From assembly GCF_027409185.1 (NCBI RefSeq), contig NC_084461.1, positions 143,389,001 to 143,453,000 of the forward strand: a stretch of 64,000 bases of DNA, in the 5' to 3' direction. This document shows, piece after piece, positions 1 through 12,500 of this stretch. Each line of letters starts with the position of its first letter. Positions within the stretch are counted from its first letter, which is position 1. The notes under the pieces are model-generated. The model saw nothing but the letters and a program-made list of their open reading frames with translations. It was not told the origin of the DNA and made no database searches. The translations under genes and the position numbers were made by a program. The DNA is from Cynocephalus volans. Lineage: Eukaryota; Chordata; Mammalia; Dermoptera; Cynocephalidae.

Positions 1-240
1 TTCCTTTGCCCATTTTTTTAAAATTGGATATTTTTTTATTTTGAAGTTGTTTGAATTCCTTGTACATTCTGGATCTCATTCCCTTGTCAGATGTATAGTT
101 TGCAAATATTTTCTCCCATTCTGTAGGTTGTCTTTTCACTCTGTTGATTGTTTCCTTTGCTGTGCAGAAGCTTTTTAGTTTGATATAATCCTATTTTGTT
201 TATTTTTTTTCTTTTTCTGCTTGTACTTTTAGGGTCTTTG
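1..240 (-). mobile_element. L1 fragment (ORF2 3' part), cut by the window edge
   Basis: The sequence matches, on the minus strand, the L1 ORF2 C-terminal region also present at 5140-5285, 20020-20230, 22370-22600 and 25190-25400. Shared blocks include a Cys/Trp-poor stretch read as '..TFSPIL..' and the 'gtgcagaagctttttagttt' block. Similarity stops near 240. The left end continues outside the window. It is diverged and has no open frame, so it is a dead copy. Confidence 0.85.
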
Positions 241-3200
241 TTTTATTGATGAAGAATTCTGATTTCACTTATTAGCTACTACTTATGATTAGATACCATT
301 TTCGGTTCAGAATTTTGCTTTACATTTTTTCAACAAAACTCATCATTTTAACAATCTCTTGATTATTAAAGTGGTCTTGGATCACACACAAGGGAATTTC
401 AAGGTGACATAGTGTAGAAAACTTTTAGATAAAATAGTATTTAAAATAAATGCTTCAGGGAAGAAAACTATTACAAAATATTTATGCAGTTTTTCCTAAT
501 TAAATTAACTTAAACTTCTGATTATGTATTTTCATTTTATTCTCACTTAAAAGCAATTTACCCACAGCAGCATGCCGTATTAATACTGAAGTAGTATTAT
601 ATATTTCTGAAGTATATATATTGAAGTATACATATATATATGAAGTATATATGTATTAGAATATATATATTGTCTGAGTTATTTAGAGACTGTGAAAAAC
701 TGTTTTCAACAAGACTAAGAATTTCTTTAAGACCTTTAAATCTTCTGTAACAAAAAGAATTAGAGGTGGAAAAGTTTTCCTCAAAAAATATTATAGCACA
801 AATTAGAAAGTGTATGGCTTCAATTTGGTTCAATTTCTTACTGCGTCCCAGCTATTTCCCACCTGGTAGCTTTCTTGGGAAAACCCATTTTGTTTAACTA
901 CTATTTACTGAAAACTGAAAAAAAAACAAAAACAAAAACTCCAAAACCTGAATAACATTTAAGTCACCTTTTCAATTGAAAAAGAAAAAGAAAGAAAAGG
1001 AAGATCTAATTTCTGAGATCTTCAGTTAAATAGTCATTACATTTTGAATAAGCCTTTAGCTATGTTTATGGAAGTTGAGTGTGTTTTTATTCAATGGACA
1101 CAGGCATTTTAGGGTAAAATTTCATCAGCTCTACACAAATAATATTTATTAATGCTGCATATGCGTTTTTTTCTTCTTAGTCGTCAAATAAATTGCAAAC
1201 CTGACTCATTAATTCATTCAACAAATATTTTTGAGCACCTACACCAACAAGTAGGCACAGAGTATACAGTGGAGTACATACAGGTGGGTTCTTTACCATA
1301 ATGCACCTTGCATTCTTCCTTGATTTTCATCCACTTATTTCTAAATCCAGCTTCAGCTTGCTCTTTAATAGTAACCAATCTCTGTATTGCAAAATTAGTT
1401 TTGCTGTTCTTTTTTTTTTTTCTTTTTTTTTCCACTCAAAAATACAGTGTAAAGAATAGAACCACTGGACTGAAAGTCATGTGGATAATGTCTCTTCGTT
1501 AGAGATTATCAGGACTCCAGGCAAGATAATTCCCGTTTTTGATTTCAGCAACATACACTATGTACTTCTGCAGGTAAAGGGAGCAAGCAGATTTGTGTTT
1601 TACTTATTTATTTTTTATTGAATCTAAGGAATTTTATGTTTTTCATTGCTTTTTCTATTATATATATATTGCCTCCCACACAATATTAAAGGCTTACAGA
1701 AAAAAAGGACCATGTTTTATACTTATTAATTCATATAATTATTGGCAAGCAGTTAGACCTTATCTGATAAACTGAATTGAAAATGCTATTTGAAACAAAA
1801 TTAAGAGGGAGGATTTTCTAATCAAATAAATTTACACACTTGAAGAGAAATTAAGAATCTGTAATGTGAATGATAATGTGACAAGTTTTTGAAAGACTGC
1901 AATTCTGGTATAGTGTGTTTAAAATTCAGAGACATTATAAACATTAATTAGGTAAAATCATTTGTCAAAGTGCTACAAACTCCACATGTAAATCTATCCA
2001 GTTTATAAGATATTGGATTAATGTTAGAGCCATATTAACACTTGTTTACTATTCAAAATCTGTACTTCAAAAACTATCTGTTATTTATGAAGAAGAGAGA
2101 TTATTTGTATATATGGATATTTATTTTTCTATCAAAACAGAAGTTAAATAGAATGAGAGATAAATTATTGATGATAGACATATTTTAACAGTGAGATGAT
2201 CATTACTTTTTCATGTTTTAGGTTTCTAAATTTTTCACTAATTTAGGTTGATATGTGTTACAACTAACATTTGGAAAAACAACCACAACTTAAAAACAGC
2301 TACAAAATTAGAACAAGTGATTTCTCATAGGAGTCCTTGGCATGTTGTTTACCTGTGTGTAACTTATAGCCATATATATAAAAAGGGTCTGAAGGTACAT
2401 TAAAAATGAAAAATAACATATTTGAAAATTCATAATTTATTGAAACAATTATTCAATAAGAATAAGTTAGGGGATTAATAGCATACCGAAAGAATGCCAA
2501 TGATTCTTGTGCTTTTGAGTTTTATGGAATACCAAAGAATCTCATATTATTCCAGGGTTCAAAGTCTCCGAATTTCGATCTGGGTGGGATAGGAAGCATA
2601 AGTAATAATTCAGTGGATGGCACTCATGTCCTTAGGTCTAGACTCAAATACAACTTGAAGGTTCTATTTTCACACCTCAGTATAGAAATAACACTTAGAT
2701 AACTGTAAAAACAATTTATCATAACACGAGCACAGGCACTAAGTATATTTGGGTAGGATGGTCAAATGGGATGATCCTCAATAAAGAAATGATATGGTGG
2801 AGTCTGTAAATAACCCCAAGTCTAAGAATAATCCATATCACTTTTAAGAACAGCTCTCCATTTCCCTGTCTGCAAAGTGAGCTACTATCGTTATGGGAGA
2901 AACTAGAGTTCCCTGGTTCAGAACTTTTTAAAAGATGTTGACACTTAGCCTTCTTTCTCCTAAGGTCGTCTACAAATACTTGTTGAATAAGTGCTCTGTG
3001 AAATGACGTTGAAAGACGCAACATGGTGGGTGAGAATTTCCTTCTTATTCTTGTTTTGTTGTAGAAAGTACATGGGAATGAAATATCAGTAATGTTTCAT
3101 TTTAATTCATGAATCCTACAATATTAACTCAATTTTCATCAAATAGATGGAAGCTATAGGAAGACCCTGTGGGAGAAAATCAGAATTCAGACTATTTCTG

Positions 3201-3860
3201 AAATCCGTGTTTTGTCTTGCTAAGGCACAGTAATGTAGGCATCCCTTTCCTTTGGCTTTAATAAATTGCATAGAGTTTTACATTATTTGGTCAGAATCAC
3301 ACAAAAGTTGACATTTTTCCCATTCATGTTGTGTCAGAGTAAACCTGCCAATACACACAATTTGCCAGTGGATTCTGTTCTAAAAACACTTCAATAACTC
3401 TGAACTTTCAAAGTAAGAAAGTTAAAAATATGTACATTTACTTTCTGCATCTTAATGCCACCCAAATTTACTAAATGCTAATTGAATCATTTCAGGAACA
3501 AGAGTTGAGAGCTGTATTTATATTCTGACAAAATATCAAGTTAGCATCATTCAAAATTTTAATAATCCAAATGTTTTGACTACACAAAACCCAATAAATT
3601 GGATAGAGTGGAAGACATAGTTATGATTCTGTTTGAAGAATAATGGAAATGCTATATCTTTACTTGAATTAAAGGGTATCTGCATAGCTCATGATAGTCC
3701 TTCAGAGACTGTAACTTTGTCTGAGACCTTTCTCTACTGAAGAGATCCACATTTTCAACATTCGTGAATTGTCCACATGACTTCATAAGAAATTTATTTG
3801 TGATTTATGGGACATTTCATCAAATACATGGAAGCCATCCTGACCTGGTTACCAAGAGCT
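241..3860. other. AT-rich intergenic stretch, no gene recognised
   Basis: No ORF above about 100 codons, no splice-ready exon and no RNA gene is visible. There is a TA-rich patch around 600-680 and a poly-T patch at 1411-1430. The 101-codon minus ORF at 2719-3024 resembles no family I know and is probably chance. Confidence 0.6.
597..682. repeat. TA-rich imperfect simple repeat with a 'gaagtatatat' motif
   Basis: Several imperfect copies of a unit like 'gaagtatatatat' follow one another, giving a short AT-rich minisatellite-like patch. Confidence 0.6.
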
Positions 3861-3861
3861 T

Positions 3862-4075
3862 ATACTCAAGTTTCCTAGTTTAAAAGCCTGGTTCTGTAAA
3901 ATAATAAACATGTGACCTTGGGCAAGTTGCTTATGCTTTCTGTGCCTCAGTTTCTCTAGTCATTAAATGAAAACAATAGTACTTACATCATAACGTTGAC
4001 ATGAGAATTAAACAAGTTAATATTTGTAAAGTTCTTAAAACACTTCCTGTACATACTAATTGTTACACTATGTTA
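3862..4075 (+). repeat. MIR SINE (ancient, tRNA-derived)
   Basis: The core 'gtgaccttgggcaagttgct' followed by 'tgtgcctcagtttct' and a 'gagaattaaacaagttaat' segment is the MIR core and 3' half in forward orientation. It is one of the best preserved MIR copies here. Confidence 0.9.
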
Positions 4076-4244
4076 AATAAAATACATTGGAGAAATGCTT
4101 ATACTGTAGCTCCTTCTTTAGTGTCCTAATGCATGAGTATGTTAAAATGTCCAACAACACAGAGCTGTTGTAATAAACAACTGAAAATATCAAGAGTTTA
4201 TCACTACATTTATTTTTCACTCATATTATTATATATTGTTTATT

Positions 4245-5287
4245 TTAAATTATTTTTTATTTTTTATTACATGTACATGTGAAGTACAAGGTTGATTTTT
4301 AATAATTTTGTAGAATGTGTGGTGGTTAGATCAGTAGAGTTAGTTTATTCATCATTACAATATGCAATCATTCTTTGTGTCTGTTGACCAGTTCCTCATT
4401 AGCCCCCTCCATCTCCCACTCCCCTACACTTTGCCACCTCTAGTTTTCTAAAAGTTCGATGTATTACTGTGACTGTTGTTTCTTTCTTTCTTTTTCTCTG
4501 TCTCTCTTTATTGTTCATTTGTTTATTTATGGATTCAGCTCCCAGTTATGAGTGAGAGCATGCAGTATTTCTCTTTCTGTACCTGGGTTGTTTCATTTAG
4601 GATAATTTTCTCCCGCTTCGTCCATTTTGTTGCAAATGGTAGAATTTCATTCTTTTTTATGGCTGAGTAGTATTCCATTGTATAAATATACCACAATTTC
4701 CTTATCCAGTCATCCACACTGATGGACATTTAGGTTGGTTCCATTGCTTAACTATTGTAAATAGAGCTGCAATAAACATGGGATTGCAGGTATGCCTTTG
4801 ACCTGATGTTTTCCAATCCTCTGGTTATATCACCAGGAGTGGGATTCCTGGATCATATGGAGGTTCTGTCTGTAGTTACCTATGGAACCTCCATACTATT
4901 CTGTACTAACTGGCTGTACTAATTTACAGTCCCACCAACAGTGCAGGTGGGTTCCTCTCTCTCCACATCCTCGCCAACATTTGTTATTCTCTGTCTTTTT
5001 ATAATAGCCAGTCTGATTGGGGTGAGGTGATATCTCAGAGTGCTTTTGATTTGCATTTCTCTAATGATTAGTCATGTTAAGCATTTTTTCATATACCTGT
5101 TGGCCATTTGTATGTCTTTCTTTGAGAAATGTCTGTTTTGCTCCTTTGCCTATTTTTTAATTGGATTATTTGGTTTTTTGCTGTAAAGTTGTCTGAGCTC
5201 TTTAAATATTCCAGATATTAATCCCTTGTCAGATGTATTTTTTGCAAATATTTTCTCCCATTCTGTAGGATGTCTTTTCCCCTTATT
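4245..5287 (-). mobile_element. L1 retrotransposon, 5'-truncated, minus strand
   Basis: Reading the minus strand, the element runs from the ORF2 C-terminal coding region (near 5285) to a 3'UTR and an A-rich tail (T-rich on plus at 4245-4270). The last 64 ORF2 codons (4729-4535) are open and contain [19 protein letters not shown], the conserved L1 ORF2 C-terminus, ending in SLITGS. Upstream the frame is broken by substitutions. It is diverged from the younger copies at 21.5 and 24.4 kb and lacks their poly-G/(CA)n 3'UTR, so it belongs to an older subfamily. No clear target-site duplication was found. Confidence 0.9.
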
Positions 5288-5639
5288 GACTCATAATAAG
5301 ATTGGTTTGAATTCCATCCCTTTTGTTTTATTTTGTTTTGTTTTGCTTTGTTTTAAATTACATTGCTGGGAAATTCTCATTGTCATAAATGCCCACAATA
5401 ATGTTATTAGAAAATGTGATTAAGAATTTTGAAAAGAAAAAAAAAACCATTTTTTCTAGTGTGATATATTTTAGTGAGATTTATGACTTGCCACATTTAT
5501 ATGCACAGTGACAGAGTGTGAGAGAACGTGAGATTGTAAGAAATAAGAACACTGGTCAACATCACTGGGATTTTAAATCTCTTTCCCAGTTCTCCTTAAT
5601 CTTGGGGAGAAGAATGGGAGATGGGAACAGTGGGAAAGA

Positions 5640-5770
5640 AAACTAACTTTTATAGGGTACTGATTAGGCATCATGTTCTGTGCTGCACACCCTATACTTC
5701 ACTTATTTCCTATAACAGCTATCCTGTAACACAGGTTTCTGTATCTACAAATTTTAATCCTTGAGCATCC
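5640..5770 (-). repeat. MIR fragment (diverged)
   Basis: The order of blocks (3' MIR complement: 'ggcatcatgttctgtgctgc', then a 'cttatttcctataacagc' segment) follows the reverse-complement MIR consensus, with heavy divergence. Confidence 0.5.
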
Positions 5771-5924
5771 CAATACTGTTCCTGAACTAGTAATAACCTA
5801 TGCTCACTCTGTCACATGTTTCAATCTACACCATAGGGTAAAACGAGAAATGCCAGCTTTCACTTTGCTAAAATGCCATTTCCTAACAAAGAGTTTTCTT
5901 GATCAAACTTTGGAAAAAGAGACT

Positions 5925-6095
5925 CCACCATGGTCATATCACTCTTCACTCCCTGAAGTTGCAATAGGTCTCTATAATCTGTATCCTCTAACATGAGCAG
6001 AAGCTTCATAAATGCAGGTGTATTGTCTGTCTTGTTCATTGTTTAATCTCTAGTGTCTAGAACAGTACCTGAATGAATGAATTAGTCTGTGAATG
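5925..6095 (+). repeat. L2 LINE 3' end
   Basis: 'gtctgtcttgttcattg', then 'tagtgtctagaacagtacct', then 'gaatgaatgaatta' reproduces the L2 3' terminal region in forward orientation. Confidence 0.7.
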
Positions 6096-6099
6096 CAGA

Positions 6100-8180
6100 A
6101 TAGAATGAATAAGACTAAGTGATTTTTAAGGAATTTATCCGAGCACTCATGGCTTGTGTATCGTACTACTGGAATTTGCATTACAGATTTGAGTCCAAAC
6201 CCTGTAAGCATCCCATTGTGCCAACTGTTTTCACCTTGTTTCCAACAATTAATATCACTGTGACCATGGAGAGCAGCATAATGTATTATTAAGTTGAACC
6301 AGATGGAATGCTTTTGAGTTGAATTGCATTTAATCTATAACACGAAGTGTATAAAGTAGCCACGTTTTTTTTGAGGAGTAACATGATCTAATTTGAGTTT
6401 TTGAAATGCCACTCTGGCTACTGTGCAGAAAATAAGGCAAGAATGGGCAAAATATAAATGCAATAATGATGTAATACTTACATTTGTGTAAACTTCACAG
6501 TTCACATGCCACCTTTGAAGGGAAGGGATGTGTAAAATTGGGGAAAAGAGTATTTTGCACAGTTCCAGGCACATGGTGACAGTGAAATTTATAATCAGAT
6601 AAGACAGCATCTCAAATTTCTGAACATCAGATGATATTGTCTCCCTCCATCACTGTCCAGTTCTCTGCCCCCTGAAGCAGCGTGAGTGACCTCATGTGGA
6701 ATGGGGCCCTATCCTACAGATAGTAATTGTAATTTGAGTAGAACCCTGAGTTAGATATGATTCCATGTACAAAATAATTAGTGTGTAACAACAGCTGTTA
6801 CAACCTCACAAGACAAAAGAAAAAAAAACATAAATCCTCAATGGGATTACAAATATTCTTAGGGATTAGGGATTTTAATATTTTTTTCTTTCTGGTTTGG
6901 AAGTCTTTATTTGTGGCATATATGATTTCAAGTAAGGGATAAATTAAAGTCAATAAATAGCTTTATTCTTTAAAAACCAAACTTGAAAGTAATGTGTCAA
7001 TGTATGGTAGATTCCACCTTCTTTATCCATTTTGATTCAAACACATTAAAAATAATGTTTCCACTAAGGTCCTTCATCACAATTTATAAGGGTTTTTGGT
7101 CTTTAATCTTTTATTCCAAATACTGCTGACCTTTGAAATTCAAGGAACTTGGAGCTGGAAGAATGAAAATACAGTATTTATTATTTGAGAAACCAGTTTA
7201 GAATACTTTCAGCTCTGACAAATGAGATCATACTTGTGAAGGTACTTGGAAAAGTTTTTTTTTTTAATCTACATCCATAATCCTGATAATATGAAATATC
7301 TTCTAAACTCAAGATCTCAGAAAATAGTAAATTAAGTTTACCATAAAGAAGAGGCATCAGTGAATATATTTATTTTCCTGTTAGGCTTGATCATTTCTTC
7401 TTCAGATTTCCTTACTTCTTTTCACAAGGCCACTGAAATGTCTAAAAATTACTTAAATAAAAAGTGTTCTAATTAATTTATTACTTCAGAAAAAGGACCA
7501 TAGATTTCAACATAATTATGTGAATTCCACTAGAGACTAGGTATTGTAGGTAGGGTCTTTTATTATTGTTATTATTTTTCTTGTTCTCCTCTGTTAATCT
7601 TGAACGTAGAACAGTGGGGCAAAGCTGGTGAAATCTCAGCATTTGTTGGACTAATGAATGATGTATCGAAATGTTTTGAATACCCCAATCAAATTTAAAT
7701 GGAAATGATTATATTCTTTTCAATGGTCATATTTACTTCAATACTGGTAAATGGATATGTATACACACACATAAGTATGTATATATGTAATTTTAAAAGT
7801 TTTCTTTTTTTTATAGAAAAGACCTCTTATATTCATCTTAGTCAGATCCTCCCATTGTTAAAATTTTGCTACATCGTTCTTTTTCCCAATCCATCTCTCT
7901 CTCCTTGTAAATATATAGCTATTATCTTTCATCTTCTCTAGAACTTTTCAAGATGTAGACCTGATGTTCCCTCACCCCAAGTGATACGGTGTTCATGTGT
8001 CCAAACAAAGAGATGCTTTCTTGAATAACTATCCTATAACGCTCCAAATCAGGAAATCGAAATTGGTATGGTATTACCATTGAAATCTAAGTTCCCATTC
8101 AAATTTTGTCAACTGCCTCAGCAATGACACTTTCCCTTTGCTGGTTTTGGTTCTGTACAGGAAATAATGTTGTATTTAAT
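6100..8180. other. Intergenic stretch, nothing recognised
   Basis: AT-rich sequence without an open frame above about 90 codons, without a recognisable repeat boundary or RNA gene. Undetected ancient repeats are likely. Confidence 0.5.
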
Positions 8181-8184
8181 CACC

Positions 8185-9620
8185 GGGTCTCTTCAGATTA
8201 CTTCATCCTGAATCAGTCCCTCAGTGTTGTCCCACCTCTCATGTTCTTGACAAGTTTAAAGGGAACAGGCTTTACACTGTGGAGAATGACCCTCAACCTA
8301 GGTCCATCTCATGTTTCTTCATGGCCCGACTCAGGTTGTACATTTTTGGCAGGAGTTCTACAGAAATGATATTGCACACTTATCCATTCATATGTGGACA
8401 AATCCTTGCTCTGCTGACTCTAACCTTAATCACCTGGTGATGCTGGGCTCTTCCAAGTTCTTCTACCTTACAATTGCCATTTTCACACTTTAATCAGTGA
8501 GAGGTATTTTACAATTCTGCTATAAACCAGTTTCTCAACAAAATACCACAGAATGGCTTTAGTATCCATTGACAGCACCTGCCTTAATCAGCCATTATCT
8601 CTGATGGTTGCTGAATGTCAATTCTCTTATTTCCATTATTCCTTCAAAATTTGTTGACATTCTATGGTAAAGAAGAATTTTACTTCTATATTTATCTATC
8701 TTTCTATCTATATAGAATAGATATAATCTATCCATAATTCAAGTCATGATTCTATTCATTCATTCATTTATTTATTTATTTTATCAGTATAAATTTCACA
8801 GCTTTTTATTTTATTCAATAGGGTTGCAATCCATTGTTATCATTATTTATTTTGATGCCAAAATCATTCTACTCGAACCAGATCTTGTGTCATTTTGACA
8901 TGTCCCCAACATTCTTTGAACAGTATCTTATATCAAGCACAATATAATGTGCAAGGCTCATACCATACTTAACTTGCCCTAGCCCTAGAATCAGTCATTT
9001 CTCCAAGGAGCCCTGGTCCCTTTTAGTGAGGATGACATTTGGAAACCAAGATTGTGGTATTCTCTGTACTCATTGCTACAGGAGTGTTGTTGCTTCTAGG
9101 CTCTTTCAATTGGTAGAGTGTGGAAATATATGTATGTGAATGTATACGCAACAATTTTCTACATATTTATGTACGTTGTTCTACGTGTGTGTGTTTGTGT
9201 GTGTATATATAGAGAGAGTCTATACTGAAACCTCCTGTTTCAATTCAATGCTTTCTTTTCATCCTTTTTCCTTTCTTTGTCTATTGACATCTTCCCTTGC
9301 TTTGAGAGGCTCCATATTATTTTCAATACATTTACATATTTGCTGAATATAACCAGACTCTAGCCATGCAGGCCATCCCTTCTGTCTTCTCCAACCCCGT
9401 CCCATAACCCCTGTTGCTAGTCACTGGGTCTTCAAGTTGGCTCATCTCTAATCCTTCCCCAATGCTCTGCACCCTTGGTCACCATCAATCCTGTCAGCCC
9501 ACACCTCTATACAGTTTTCCAGCTCTCTCTCTCACCACCTCGCATGCTAGGTTCCATATGTTTCCTTCTGCACAGGGAGGAGAGGAAAGAAAAAATGGTA
9601 AATAAATTAAGAGCATTTTT
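8185..9620. mobile_element. Ancient L1 (L1ME-like) 3' block
   Basis: The series of phrases ('tttttggcaggagttctaca', 'ctgatggttgctgaatgtca', 'gacattctatggtaaagaag', 'agggttgcaatccattgtta', 'ttgacatgtccccaacattc', 'tctccaaggagccctgg') matches, in order, a widespread old mammalian L1 3' sequence that I recall as L1ME-type. A (TATC)n/(TTCA)n/(TTTA)n simple repeat sits inside at 8690-8780 and a (GT)n/(GA)n patch at 9186-9220. The family and orientation are from memory and need a repeat search. Confidence 0.55.
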
Positions 9621-10029
9621 GTACACTGATGATTACTTCATAAAAGATGTGTTAAAGATAATCCATGTTGTGCATTCTTAGATTACTAAGAGAAAAAGGA
9701 AAAAAGAAAAGAAGAGGGAAAAGAAACCTTGCTCTTTCTGTTTGATTTTTAGGTCACATTTTCATATTTGAGTCATCTAAAGAAATAAGTCTACATTTGT
9801 GCCCAAGACTTCATTTCTATAGAGTTCTATCTTCAGAAAAAAACATCAAATTAAATAAAAACGTTTTTATTGTAGAATTCAAGACATTGATTATTTGTAA
9901 CACGTGGTATTTGAGTAAAAAGATAGTGATGCAAATACTAGTTATATGAACACTTCTAAGTTTCTTTTAGATAATACTGATATAAAACTTTATGATTTTC
10001 TAAATTGAATAACAAGTGACCATATGTAT

Positions 10030-10145
10030 TATATGCAAAGCATAGTTCTTTCATAGGTAGAGCATATTTATTGTCCCCATTCAACAAAAGAGAACAGAAG
10101 CAAAGGGATCAAATGCTTTTCTAAAGTCTCAGAAATATTCAACTC
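10030..10145 (-). repeat. Probable MIR fragment
   Basis: A segment like 'ttattgtccccattcaacaa', then 'gagaacagaagc', then 'tttctaaagtctcag' follows the reverse-complement MIR core. It is short and diverged. Confidence 0.45.
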
Positions 10146-10374
10146 TTCCAGTTTAACTACATCATACTCTAAGATAACATGAAACAGAGAGCAACACATT
10201 ACTTTGCTCTTTTCTTAAAAAAAATACAGTACTATGATACTATCTGGATAGAATGCTTTTAGCCATAAATAATAGAATATCCCACAAAAAGAAGATTAAT
10301 CATTGAAGACACATACTAATTCAGACAACAGGCAGCCCAGTGTCAATAACTGTGAGTGATCTGAGATTTTTACT

Positions 10375-10865
10375 CCACCTGCAAGCTAATTAACCTGCAA
10401 CAGTTTCATGAGTGTACATGAACACTTGACTCTGGGGCAGAAACACAAGACTTTATTAGTCAACGCAGTAACAATAGCTAGAATATCAGCATTTGTGGTG
10501 ATTCCCTGACTCTATTCCCACAAAGAAAAACAAAGGTCCAGATAGTAGCTGTCCATGAAATCAGTTGCATTACAAGACAGGAATTCCAAGCTTAGGGAGT
10601 CAGAGTCTTTCATAATGAGCCGTAAGCTTTCCTAAACTTTGTCTTGGAGGTAAACATTATCTTTACCACACTAATCAGTGAACAAACCAATCTTTTGTTC
10701 CAGTATGAGACAATATCTCTATCTTCCAAACCTGTTCACTATGCAAACATCCTCGAAAAGATAATCAGAAACAAAGGCAGTCAGTGCCTATGCCTGCAAA
10801 ATGTACAGAAATCCAAGAGAACTATGGAAAATTCACACACAGCTGCAGGTTAATTTCAAAGTTGC
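10375..10865. mobile_element. LTR-like repeat copy A (old ERVL/MLT2-like solo LTR)
   Basis: This block and 17460-18060 share an ordered set of diverged phrases: 'tgcaacagtttcat' / 'tgctgcagtttcat', a shared 'agcttagggag', 'atctctatcttccaaa' / 'atctctaccttccaaa', 'aagataatcagaaacaaaggcag' / 'aagataacctagaataaaggcag', and 'tacagaaatccaa' / 'tacagaaatgcca'. They are therefore copies of one repeat. I recall the type as an old ERVL LTR (MLT2 group). No internal retroviral genes are seen. Confidence 0.55.
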
Positions 10866-12360
10866 TTTAGCAATTCAGCAGTACCATCATGGACCCAGGT
10901 GCTCAATACTTTTGTCTTCTGTCATCTTTAGTCTCATGGCAATGTTTTCATTCATGGTTGCAGGATGTCTGTGCCAGTTTCTTGGTATCATATTGGCATA
11001 TTTCCATATCTACTGAAAAAGAGGTGCATTTCTACTCTTGCATAATTTTTATTGGTGAAGCCACATTGATAGATTTTTCTGCCTTTCCCTTTCGTCAGGA
11101 TTCATGCCTAATTACTGACTACCAAGGGGTCTGAGACAGACCAGCATGCTCTCCCCCTCTATTTTCTTTTCTGAGCCATGTGAGAGTGAGTGTGTAAACT
11201 GAGGCTTGGCAGCAAAGAATAAGGCAGCTGAGCCAACTGACTGAGACTGACAGGCTCATGGATCCCAGAAACAATTCTTCTCTACTATACAAATGTTAAA
11301 TATTTCTCTTGCAGCACAGCAGTAGATAATAGCCCTTCTCTTCCATATAGGTTAATGAAATATGAGCAAAACCTTTACATTTTGGACAAACCATAACTAT
11401 GGAGCTAGGTAGGACACACAGAATCCTAGAATCTGAGAGTTCGAGATTCTTACTCAATCTATAGGGTTATAATGCAAATGTTTCCTCTCTTTTTACTCTG
11501 AAGATAAGAGACAATGTATATCAGCATTACTGCCCCTTTAAGGAATCCTTCTCAAGCTTCCATTCTAAAGTGCTGCATCTTATTCATATTTTTAAAAACT
11601 ATGAGTAGGACTCCTTTTCCTTATATTCCCTTGTAAGCTTATCATTAAATTCTTCATCAAGAAGTCATCTCTTGAGTTACCAGAGTGCCAAGTAGTGTGA
11701 TTCTGAGAGCAATTTATATTTGAATGGTCTCTGAAAGTGTATTTTATGGAAGGAAAGTGAAAAATATCCATTTGATTTATTTTATTACTAAAGATGAAAC
11801 TTGAAGAAAAATAGTGAAGACTTTCCTTCCGGTGGATTGGCTCTTCTTTTTCCCAAGGCTAAACTTTTATATCCAAGAGCTCTCAAATGCATACCCTGCT
11901 GTGATATAATGGGATCTTATAAAACTGGGTTACTAAGTATTCCTAAAAATCTAATGAAGGTTCTTTAATCTTTTAACCAGTGGAGCCTCAACTAAATATA
12001 ATAAGGGCCTTTTTTACTCTTTGAAATTATGTGTTTTCATGTTTTCCTTCCTTAAGAGAAGTAACTACATAAAGTGTTCCATCTAGTTTGAAAAATCTGT
12101 TTTGAATTATGTCACATTTAGTTTCTAAACAGAGGGCCTTTCGGTCTTTGATCTCATATACCGGTTCAAATGTTGTTTCTTTAGCTGGTTTTTGTTAGAT
12201 TCTTTTTTAAAAAAAATCAGGATTGTACCTTCTATCACAAAATCAGAAAAAATGTGTCCTGGTTAACTTAGTCACCTATCCACTTTGTGCAAAGAGCACA
12301 ACTGGAATCCTAACACAGGGCTTTCCCCTAGGATAAGTTGCCTAAGGTATATCACCGAGT
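10866..12360. other. Intergenic stretch, nothing recognised
   Basis: Overlapping ORFs of 69-81 codons at 10644-11134 show no family features. The 10900-11180 part looks like an additional diverged repeat that I could not name. Confidence 0.45.
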
Positions 12361-12364
12361 AATA

Positions 12365-12500
12365 ATAGTGAAGTAGAGTTCAGAAAGCCCCACTTAACTT
12401 TTGTTACTGTGTGCCATTGGAAAAGTTACTTAACTACTCTGGGATTTTTGTTTATCTGTGAAGTGTAAGCATTAATTTATAATGCTCTTGAAGAATCATC
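12365..12500 (+). repeat. MIR fragment
   Basis: 'ttactgtgtgccattggaaa' followed by 'agttacttaactactctggg' and 'tttatctgtgaagtg' corresponds to the MIR core in forward orientation. Confidence 0.6.
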